Positions 45,898 through 53,588 of a stretch of 64,000 nucleotides of DNA are shown in pieces (position 1 is the stretch's first letter; each line of letters opens with the position of its first letter). The DNA comes from Photobacterium aphoticum (GTDB lineage Bacteria > Pseudomonadota > Gammaproteobacteria > Enterobacterales > Vibrionaceae). The notes beneath the pieces were generated by a model. That model did not search any database, had not been told where the DNA came from, and saw only the letters and a list, made by a program, of their open reading frames with translations. The stretch lies in contig NZ_LDOV01000018.1 in assembly GCF_001029435.1 (NCBI RefSeq), positions 52,031 to 116,030 on the forward strand, in the 5' to 3' direction. Both the position numbers and the translations under genes were made by a program.

Positions 45898-47890
45898 AAT
45901 TACACTTACCTTTGATAAGGCTACGATATTGGCCACTGCCAATACTGTTTTGCAGCTCTTTCGCGCGAATCACACTATCCTTGCTTTTAAAACGCAAATC
46001 ACTTAAACGTGCTTTTAGATCTGGATCATTGGCATTTTTCTTCACTTGATCGACCAGAAGATTAAACTCTTGCTTCATATACCAGTTAAATACATTGGCA
46101 TTTTCTGTCAGTTCATGGCGTATTTTTAACCCCATCTCAAGCAAACAGCCAGGAACAACAAAAGCGTATTGCTCAATCATGCGATCCGACTTCAGTGTTT
46201 GAATACGTTGCTCAAAGCTGTCCATTGCCTGAAACATTCTAAAGTAACTTAACGTTGGTGACGGGTGTGGTTCGGATAGCGAGCCCGCCTCTTGTTCGTC
46301 CAGCCAATCATGATCGTTACCAAGTATTGCGCTACGCAACGATGCATTTGGGTTGCTCTCTAATGAACGCCCTTCAATGAGGCTATTAAAGATATCATCC
46401 AGAGACTCAAACTCTTCAACGCGACGCATCATACTGTTGTGCTCAACAATAAAACCTCTATAACGCAAGCCATTCGTCAAAACCAACTCATAAGCATGGT
46501 TCACCAACAACGCTTGTGGCTCTTGAGGTAGCTTATGTGTTGTTGCGTAGACAGTTTCACTCGCCGCTTGTACTACATGCAAAGGTGCGTCAAGATCTGG
46601 AAGGTGTAACTCCACACTTTGCCATGCTAAGTCGTCGTCTATTTTGAGAAGTTCGATGTGATAAGTCAGCGTTTGCCAATCAAATACGACACGCGTTTCC
46701 ACAGGCATAAGCTCGGCCACTTCAAGTGCATGCTGACTTAACTCTTTACTCTGCATGAAGTTATCTTCGGTAATACTGAGTGACTGTGTCAGTACAGTCT
46801 TTATAGACTGTTGGTTGGCCAGAATGATGCCCGCTTCAATATTCACCGGCCCTGCCCCTTTACTGTCTACATCAAGATTTGAGCCCGGTGTTGTAAAGTT
46901 CCAGGAACCAATAGCAAGCTTATCGTTTGTCATCCATACCTTGGCATGGCACAACTCACTTCTTTCGTCTTTTGCTATCGGACTACGGTAAAAACGCACT
47001 GATTCATCAGAAAGCAACGGTAATAAATCTTCTGACCACTGTGTTCGCATGCGCTGATTTTCAACTAAATCAGGCACAAGATGCAGTTTCAGTTGATGGG
47101 GTAATGCGACACTTTTTAGACGTTGAATGAAACCCGCCAAATCCGATGGAAAATAGGGAGACCAAACTACTAAGTCTCGTGCTGCCTCATCTGAATGCCC
47201 CAATAAATGACTTAACAGCGTCTTGTGTTTTCCATCACTGCTGTTTTTGATGAACGTATGAACAAAACACCAATCTGAGGGAGTAATTTCAGAACGCAAG
47301 TTGCGTGGAAAGCTGATCTTTGTTTCAACTTGATTGGCTTCAAACAAAGGCTTAAAAAAAGCTCGAATGGCTTCTACCTGGTGCTGGCACTCAATACACT
47401 GAAAGGTGAAGACCTCTTGATTCGTTGACCACCCACTGAGTGTCAGGTTAGCGCTGCCGGCTCCCAATATGGCCTTCCCTTCTTCATCTTGAAGAAAGAT
47501 GACTTTAGGATGAAAGAGTGTACTGTTATTCAGTACTTTCTTACGCCCACCATCCAGTAAAGCTGGGTTCACGCCATAAACTTCAATCGCGGTACGCTTT
47601 AGATCACTCGCATCATACATACGCTGATCGGCAAACACTTTGACATCCATGTTGGCAGTAATATTTGCGTTGCCTTTACGACCTTCTTTAATACTGCCAT
47701 TCAACTTTTGTTGCATTAGCTCAAAATCAATGCGACTACGTGGTTTATCCATCTGCAATAGCGTCGACAAAACGTGTCGCTCAAAAAAATCCATATTGAG
47801 ATTGAATGTCGTGAACCAAGCATGTTTGATATGGCCTAGCGATTGCAGCTGTTTCGCGAGCTCTTCAGCCAGTTTAAATGATTTAGTCAT
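45884..47890 (-). CDS. PLD-superfamily (double HKD) protein of the helicase operon
   Basis: 668 residues with GAGGGAAAA before the ATG. Two HKD-type motifs are visible: HPKVIFLQD followed by GAGSANLTLSGW (about residue 127), and HAKVWMTND followed by GSWNFTTPGS (about residue 310). Two HKD motifs suggest an intramolecular phosphodiesterase or nuclease active site, as in PLD nucleases such as DrmC or Nuc-like enzymes. The region after residue 350 has no recognised domain. The start overlaps the preceding gene by 8 bp and the end overlaps the helicase start, so the three products are probably made in fixed ratio. Confidence 0.85.
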   Translation of the reverse strand: MTKSFKLAEELAKQLQSLGHIKHAWFTTFNLNMDFFERHVLSTLLQMDKPRSRIDFELMQQKLNGSIKEGRKGNANITANMDVKVFADQRMYDASDLKRTAIEVYGVNPALLDGGRKKVLNNSTLFHPKVIFLQDEEGKAILGAGSANLTLSGWSTNQEVFTFQCIECQHQVEAIRAFFKPLFEANQVETKISFPRNLRSEITPSDWCFVHTFIKNSSDGKHKTLLSHLLGHSDEAARDLVVWSPYFPSDLAGFIQRLKSVALPHQLKLHLVPDLVENQRMRTQWSEDLLPLLSDESVRFYRSPIAKDERSELCHAKVWMTNDKLAIGSWNFTTPGSNLDVDSKGAGPVNIEAGIILANQQSIKTVLTQSLSITEDNFMQSKELSQHALEVAELMPVETRVVFDWQTLTYHIELLKIDDDLAWQSVELHLPDLDAPLHVVQAASETVYATTHKLPQEPQALLVNHAYELVLTNGLRYRGFIVEHNSMMRRVEEFESLDDIFNSLIEGRSLESNPNASLRSAILGNDHDWLDEQEAGSLSEPHPSPTLSYFRMFQAMDSFEQRIQTLKSDRMIEQYAFVVPGCLLEMGLKIRHELTENANVFNWYMKQEFNLLVDQVKKNANDPDLKARLSDLRFKSKDSVIRAKELQNSIGSGQYRSLIKGKCNYVSI

Positions 47891-49277
47891 TGGATTTTCC
47901 CTCTAGACCACGAATAAGCTGGCTAAACTGATCGAGATAATAACGATTGAACCATGTTTTGTATGGCCTTTGTGCTGCTGTTGGAAGCGTCCGTGATTTA
48001 ATATGGCAGCGATAATCACCTTGGCTATCACGCTCAACCCAAGGGCTTTGGCCTCGTTGATTCATGATTGCGCAATGGTATTTCAGTAACGCGTCCACCA
48101 GTAACGTCATATTGGCTTGTGAATCCGTATTATCGAGTTGTGCCAATGCAAGTAGCGCTTCATAACGCTTTTTGGCGACGCCAGAAAACTTGGCCTTAAT
48201 GTCAATATCGTGTTGCAGCTCACGTGCAAGGTGAATAATCGAATTGACGTTACGCTCTAACCCCAGATACCGCTGATACACTTCCTCTTCTGTCTGTACA
48301 CGTTGGCTCATTAATACGCTAAACAACAGCTCGCATTCCGCAAGCAATGGCTCAACGTGGCAGATATCAACCAACTTTTGTTTTTCAAACGCGTTATTTT
48401 CATTTTCAATCGCTTGTTCAAAAAACGGCTGCGCAGACCCCGTTTCATCCGTCTGAGTGTTAATGATTTCATAGAGTGACCCTGCCGCATTTTGGTCAAG
48501 CTCAGTAACGTTTAACCAAAACGCTTTGCTTTGTTTACCCACAACGGCCGGTGTCGCAAACTGCTGCGCATAAGCTTGTTTGATAGGCTTGGAAACGTCT
48601 TGCCACAATATTGCTGGCACCTTAGCATCTTGTTTAATCACTTCCTGTAAATGTTCAAATAATGCATTTGCCAAACCATTCAGCTCCTCGTTTTCTTGAA
48701 AGAAATTCGAGGCTTTTTCCCAAGAGACTGCGCTTTGAGGCTGATGGTAACGGTACTCTTTATCAAAAAACAGCATTTCCGTGAATGGCGTTTTATAACG
48801 GCCGCTCACACCCAAAGTCAGTTGTCTTACTAACAATTGGCCTGACTGCTCTCTGGTAAATTTCAACGGTTGTGTTGGCGCACCTGAGCTAATGAGTAAT
48901 CGCGCTTTTGAAGTGCCTAATATCCCTTGGGTTTGCACGCTAACTTGCTGCTGCTCTTCAGCCTCAAGCATTGAAAAAACAAACAGGTTCTCTAGATAGA
49001 TCAAACATGCTTGTTTAAACGCCAATGTATCGGTATGCCCATAGACCGCCTGTAAACCACGACTAAGCTGCGTTTGAGCTTCTACTACCCGCTTAATCAC
49101 ATAATGATGCAAAAGGTTTAACGTGTAATTTCGCACATCATTAGAAATAGAGCTGACTCGGTTATGAAAGATATCCTGACCTAAACGAGACCAAATCATC
49201 GTCATACCCAGTGGGTCAATATTTAAGGATTGTGTGAGTGTATCGTCGAACTCAGTAAAAAATTGTTTGATAAACAT
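47883..49277 (-). CDS. Unknown protein heading the PLD-helicase operon, 464 residues
   Basis: No known domain is recognised. It is a soluble protein, mainly helical, with QILFSVL-type amphipathic stretches and QAVYGHTDTLAFKQACLIYLE near residue 80-100, and a basic C-terminus (SRTLPTAAQRPYKTWFNRYY). No catalytic motif or Cys cluster is evident. It is the first gene of the operon, and its stop overlaps the PLD start. By analogy with other three-gene helicase-nuclease systems it may be the sensor or an adaptor; this is inference only. The ribosome binding site is weak. Confidence 0.75.
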   Translation of the reverse strand: MFIKQFFTEFDDTLTQSLNIDPLGMTMIWSRLGQDIFHNRVSSISNDVRNYTLNLLHHYVIKRVVEAQTQLSRGLQAVYGHTDTLAFKQACLIYLENLFVFSMLEAEEQQQVSVQTQGILGTSKARLLISSGAPTQPLKFTREQSGQLLVRQLTLGVSGRYKTPFTEMLFFDKEYRYHQPQSAVSWEKASNFFQENEELNGLANALFEHLQEVIKQDAKVPAILWQDVSKPIKQAYAQQFATPAVVGKQSKAFWLNVTELDQNAAGSLYEIINTQTDETGSAQPFFEQAIENENNAFEKQKLVDICHVEPLLAECELLFSVLMSQRVQTEEEVYQRYLGLERNVNSIIHLARELQHDIDIKAKFSGVAKKRYEALLALAQLDNTDSQANMTLLVDALLKYHCAIMNQRGQSPWVERDSQGDYRCHIKSRTLPTAAQRPYKTWFNRYYLDQFSQLIRGLEGKSND

Positions 49278-49981
49278 TTAGGTAACTTTATGTTGGATAA
49301 TTCATAGACACAGGAATGGATGTGCTGGCTCACTTCTAATGGTTGAAGTGGTTGAGGGATAAATTATTGGTGCAGTTTTAAAGCGCTTCTTTTCTAGGGA
49401 GTATACCATATCAATACATCTGCTGATTTTACGAACAGCTCTACATTTAAATCTTAGTTGGGCATAGTTTCTGTCAATAGTGTTCCATATGCAACAAAAT
49501 CACTAACACTATTGCGTCAACAAGTTCCACATAAACTGAAACAGCGATAGCGCTTCTCATAATCAACTATCTTTTATCTTTCGTCGAATGCCTGATTTGG
49601 CAGATTTATCACTGGCTAATACCTAATCGACTTGATAAGTAAACACTCATCATAAAGAAGTAGATTTCTCAAATTTTACACCATTAATTAATTTATAATC
49701 GCTTACATTTTATGTAAATCACACCACTCCAGCAAAAAACCAATTAAATACTTAAAAATCAAAATCTTACCACAAAGCCCGCATTTCACCTCAGTCTTGG
49801 CTCAGCCCCCGCAACCTGAAAATTACAAAAAAACATCATAATTTATAATTTCACCATATCGATAAATCAATCAAATTACATTTATTTTATAAACATTAAT
49901 AAGCACAGCCGCACATTTAACTTGATATACAATGATAAAAGAGTATAAACGCACTCGGTCAATTTACTCCAATTATCACTC
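49278..49981. promoter_or_regulatory. AT-rich region upstream of the defence-like operon
   Basis: No gene is supported in about 700 bp. On the minus strand TGGTATACT (about 49400-49408) is an extended -10 promoter about 125 bp before the 464-residue gene. A perfect 10-bp inverted repeat lies at 49475-49484 (CAATAGTGTT) and 49505-49514 (AACACTATTG) with 20 bp between. The remaining 49520-49980 is very AT-rich and shows no further structure that I can support. Confidence 0.4.
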
Positions 49982-50344
49982 ATGAATAGATTCAATAATA
50001 TCATTATTAGTATTCTAATACTGGCTCTTTGTTCTGGATGTACCACAACACATAACATCTACACGGGTGAAGATGATCTTGACTATGGTGAAGAGTTTAG
50101 CATTTTTAATACTATTATGCTGCCAGTCGCTATTGCAGGTATCGTTTTAATCGCTTATGGTGCCGCACATAGCTCGAGCAGTGGAAGTTCAAGTATCTCA
50201 TGTAATGGTTCATACTGTAACTACGATGCTGCATGGGATTATTTACCTGGGAGTTCGCAATATCGTTGTCGATCAACAGAAAATGGACAGTTTGTATTAG
50301 ATTCATATTGCTACGGCCAATATAAGCAAGATAATTGGTATTAA
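49982..50344 (+). CDS. Putative small lipoprotein, 120 residues
   Basis: It has a lipoprotein signal, MNRFNNIIISILILALCSGC (lipobox CSGC), and a second hydrophobic segment at about residues 43-62 (TIMLPVAIAGIVLIAYGAAH), followed by a Ser-rich linker and a Cys/Tyr-rich C-terminus (NGSYCNYDAAWDYLPG, then CRSTENGQFVL). The Cys-rich tail could form a small disulfide-bonded domain. No family is recognised. The gene is AT-rich and lies at the right edge of the accessory island. Confidence 0.6.
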   Translation: MNRFNNIIISILILALCSGCTTTHNIYTGEDDLDYGEEFSIFNTIMLPVAIAGIVLIAYGAAHSSSSGSSSISCNGSYCNYDAAWDYLPGSSQYRCRSTENGQFVLDSYCYGQYKQDNWY

Positions 50345-50474
50345 CCCCAAGAATTATTGTCAATAATAATTCCCGCTTAGTCATACGTATTGTGTGATTA
50401 TTCAGAGTAAAGTCTTAACAGACTACAGTGAATATCCGGAGCACGATTTATCAATAAATGGCCGCCTCTTGTAT

Positions 50475-50668
50475 TTATGACGTAAACCGCTTAACGACAA
50501 TAATCACTCCCCCACAGATGATATAAAGCCCGATAACAGGGAGTGTCGTTAACGCATCCAACGGCAGATCCTGATACATGCGCCAAATGCATTGGCCGAA
50601 ATACGCTCCTGCCGGTATACCGATGCCAATGGCCATTTCCAACGAGATTGTTTCTTACTTGGCTCCAT
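50475..50668 (-). pseudogene. Frameshifted small membrane protein remnant
   Basis: A good ribosome binding site (GGGAGG) precedes an ATG at 50668 that reads MEPSKKQSRWK; from 50636 a shifted frame reads MAIGIGIPAGAYFGQCIWRM and a C-terminal membrane segment ending IVVKRFTS. Joining the two with a one-base shift gives a compact protein of about 64 residues with two spans. No other gene is seen in 50345-50923. Confidence 0.45.
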
Positions 50669-50968
50669 GCCACCTCCCATCACTGCCTAGACGCAGATAT
50701 CCATTTCAAACGATTGGGTAAAGTCCCCTAACCGCTGCTTTACCCTATCTCATCAAGCCTCGTTACGCCTGCCCGTTAATGAATAGACGCTATATCAACA
50801 GGCTCTTCCTATATAACACGACATACAGCGCTAAATGACCAAGCAAGAAGGTGCAAAAGTATGAATGCCGTCCCGACAATGATTGATGTCGATATGAATT
50901 AGGACTAACATTACGCCACTGAAATGCGAATGTATAAGCAAAACATTGAGTTAAGTTGCACAGAATTT

Positions 50969-51949
50969 ATGAAAAAGCCGAATCTGACGTCCAATGATAT
51001 CGCCAAAGAGCTAGGTGTTTCCCAATCGATGGTTTCTCGCGCCTTTAACCCGAATGCCAGTATTAGCGACGACAAACGTGCTTATATTTTGGAGGGTGCG
51101 GCAAAGTTGGGCTATAAGCCTAACGCGTTAGCGCGCAGCTTAATCTCTAAACGTTCTGGGCTCATTGCCATCGCCTTGGACAGTAGCGCCAACCCAATGT
51201 ATGACTTGCAAGCCCGTATGTTGGCGCTAGAAATACAGGCAAAAGGCGGCCATGCCATTCTCTGCCCTATCTCCAATGGCGATCTTGATTCTGCCATTCA
51301 AAGAGCGTTTGAATATCAAGTCGATGGTTTAATCATTGCCACCAGCCGATTAAGCAGTCACGTCATTGAGCAGTGCGAAAAATATGGGGTATGTTTAAGC
51401 TTTATCAATCGATACATTGGTGACGTCAGAGCCAACAGTGTGGGCCTTGATAATGATGATGCAGGCAATCAAGCCGCTGACTACTTTTTCAAAAAAGGCT
51501 GTTCAGTGTTCGCGTTTGTGGGTAGCGAAGAAGGATCCATGACCTGTGAATTGCGTTGGAATGCCTATCGCCGCAGAGTCATGGAACTGGGATTAGCAGA
51601 GCCGATCAGAATACCTGCGTCATTCGATATTGAATCAGGCATGCAAGCCGCCGAACAATTGATCAACAGCAACCATAACGTTGATGCCGTTTTCTGTGCC
51701 AACGACATTATCGGTATTGGGTTCATTGAAGGGTTAAAAGCACATAATCATACCGGTTATAAAATTATCGGTGTCGATGATATCCCGATGGCATCCTGGC
51801 CGTCTTACCAACTGTCAACAATCAAGCCACCGACAGATCGCATCTGTCAGTCTGCCGTCGACGATCTGTTTGACCGCATTCACGGCAACAACGAAAAAAC
51901 CGGCGAGTATATTTTATTTAAAGGCACCATAGTTGAACGCGCATCTTAA
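50969..51949 (+). CDS. LacI-family transcriptional regulator of the glycyl-radical cluster
   Basis: 326 residues from the ATG at 50969 (MKKPNLTSNDIAKELGVSQS), which puts the helix-turn-helix right at the N-terminus as usual; an upstream ATG at 50924 would add 15 residues and neither start has a clear ribosome binding site. The hinge SRAFNPNASISDDKR and LGYKPNALARSLISKRSG are typical LacI blocks, and the rest is a periplasmic-binding-like ligand domain (VGLDNDDAGNQAADYF, IIGVDDIPMASWPSY). It lies 519 bp upstream of the activase gene in the same direction and probably senses the pathway substrate. Confidence 0.9.
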   Translation: MKKPNLTSNDIAKELGVSQSMVSRAFNPNASISDDKRAYILEGAAKLGYKPNALARSLISKRSGLIAIALDSSANPMYDLQARMLALEIQAKGGHAILCPISNGDLDSAIQRAFEYQVDGLIIATSRLSSHVIEQCEKYGVCLSFINRYIGDVRANSVGLDNDDAGNQAADYFFKKGCSVFAFVGSEEGSMTCELRWNAYRRRVMELGLAEPIRIPASFDIESGMQAAEQLINSNHNVDAVFCANDIIGIGFIEGLKAHNHTGYKIIGVDDIPMASWPSYQLSTIKPPTDRICQSAVDDLFDRIHGNNEKTGEYILFKGTIVERAS

Positions 51950-52468
51950 CCGATAACCGTCATGCCTCTTTTCTGGATAGTCGAACATCACTTCACTTTA
52001 ACGATGATGCTCGACTACTCTCCCCTTCTTAGCACCGCTCAAATAAAATTCCATCATTCCACCCGCCTCTCGTAACCTCAAGATGCCCTCGGTATGAGGA
52101 CTTACCGGATAGGCCTTCCCTTTGGCCCACATGGCATTCCCGCTCAACACTTGCAATCAATCTACAAAACAAACAATAAAACACAATTTTAACAAATCAA
52201 TTACAATGCGAGCATTTTGATTGACTGGATACGTTTTATCCAACACTTGGCATTCTCTTCCATTACTGCTCTGTTTACCCCTCACTTGTCCAATTACCGA
52301 CCAGTTATCGCTCACAAATCAGACCAAACCAGATAATGTAGGTGATAAGCATCACACTAAAGAGGTATGTATCGCCATAAATTGCCGTATTCTGATTTAT
52401 GTCAATAAATGCGAAAATGCAATCGACTAAATTTCTTTGCATACGTAGGCAAGGAAGCACCAATCAAA
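51950..52468 (+). promoter_or_regulatory. Promoter region of the glycyl-radical cluster with CRP/FNR-like site
   Basis: At 52341-52356 GGTGA-TAAGCA-TCACA matches the CRP consensus at 9 of 10 half-site positions; read as GTGAT-AAGC-ATCAC it also fits FNR with one mismatch per half. Either regulator suits an anaerobic catabolic operon. On the minus strand 51998-52153 is an open stretch of about 50 codons (for example AYPVSPHTEGILRLREAGG) without a good start, possibly a gene remnant. Confidence 0.5.
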
Positions 52469-53443
52469 ATGACTCTCTGTAACAAAACACACAATGACAA
52501 ACTGCATGGCAATGTATTCAATATCCAATTGTTTACGCTCGATGACGGGCCAGGCATTCGTACAGAGTTGTTCTTAAAAGGCTGCCCGTTGCGCTGTCAG
52601 TGGTGCGGAAATCCCGAAAGCTTTAAGCACTATATTCAACCTGGCATCTATACGAACAAATGCATTGGCAAAGAGAAATGTGGCGCATGTATCGACGTCT
52701 GCCCTGACAGCAGCATGCTCACGTTTGTGGACGGTAAGCTGACGGATATTGACCGCAGTAAATGCACTAACTGTTTGAAATGTCATGACGCTTGCCCTTC
52801 CGATGCGGTCAAACAATGGGGCAATACCCTGTCTATTGATGAATGCATGAAAATCATTCGTAAAGACAAAGGGTTTTATCAGCGTTCTGGCGGTGGTGTC
52901 ACCGTGTCTGGTGGCGATCCTATTGGTCAGGCTGATTTTGTCGCCGAACTGTTCAAAACATGCCAAGCAGAAGATATCCATACGTGCCTAGAATCCAGCT
53001 TTTATGGCAAGTGGTCGCAATTAGAAAAAATCCTGCCGCATACGAATTTGGTCATTTCCGACATTAAGCATATGGATACGCAAATCCATAAAGCCTATAC
53101 CGGTGTGTATAACGAGAGAATTTTAGCCAATCTCAAAAAACTGGCGGCAGAAAACATCCCGTTCATTTTACGCATTCCGGTCATTCCGAACGTGAATGAT
53201 GATGATAAGAATATTCAAGCAACCGCTGACTTTATTGTGAATGAATTAGATAACAAAGTCAGAACGCTGCAACTCTTAAGCTTTATGCGTCTTGGTGAAG
53301 AAAAATATCAATCATTAGGTTTGCCATACCCAATGACAGATATTGTTTTTGAAAGACCGGCATTCCAACAAAAGATCAAAAAGATCGCCGAGTACTTCAA
53401 CAGCCGAGGTATTCATTGTGTTGTCGGGACCAAAGAAAAGTAA
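52469..53443 (+). CDS. Glycyl radical enzyme activase (radical SAM)
   Basis: 324 residues from the ATG at 52469 (AAGGAAG 11 bp upstream). The radical SAM cluster motif CPLRCQWC (CxxxCxxC) follows FTLDDGPGIRTELFLKG, the activase signature. Two ferredoxin-like clusters (CIGKEKCGACIDVCP and CTNCLKCHDACP) lie between about residues 62 and 110, the insert typical of the diol dehydratase/CutD/IslB/HpsH class and absent from PflA. It uses S-adenosylmethionine and electrons to abstract hydrogen from the active-site glycine of the partner enzyme. The partner gene is 145 bp downstream. Confidence 0.93.
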   Translation: MTLCNKTHNDKLHGNVFNIQLFTLDDGPGIRTELFLKGCPLRCQWCGNPESFKHYIQPGIYTNKCIGKEKCGACIDVCPDSSMLTFVDGKLTDIDRSKCTNCLKCHDACPSDAVKQWGNTLSIDECMKIIRKDKGFYQRSGGGVTVSGGDPIGQADFVAELFKTCQAEDIHTCLESSFYGKWSQLEKILPHTNLVISDIKHMDTQIHKAYTGVYNERILANLKKLAAENIPFILRIPVIPNVNDDDKNIQATADFIVNELDNKVRTLQLLSFMRLGEEKYQSLGLPYPMTDIVFERPAFQQKIKKIAEYFNSRGIHCVVGTKEK

Positions 53444-53457
53444 CCGGAAATCATCTA

Positions 53458-53515
53458 ACAGTTAATAGCTTAAGAGAGCGATTAACTGTCGAATGAGCAT
53501 GACGCTCACATTCGC
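53458..53515 (+). other. Two hairpins between activase and glycyl radical enzyme genes
   Basis: ACAGTTAAT (53458-53466) pairs with ATTAACTGT (53481-53489), followed directly by CGAATGAGC pairing with GCTCACATTCG (bulged). There is no T run. They may stabilise or process the mRNA so that the enzyme is made in excess over the activase. Confidence 0.55.
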
Positions 53516-53588
53516 AATAAATGTAATAACAAAGAGGGTGGCGCTTATCTTCTTTCTTATTGCATTTAATAAAATATAAGGATGTTAC

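Noticed and set aside
39363..49277. Complete DISARM, BREX or Dpd locus
   Set aside because: No methyltransferase, DUF1998 (DrmB), BrxC/PglZ or deazaguanine genes are in the region; only the helicase and PLD parts are shared.
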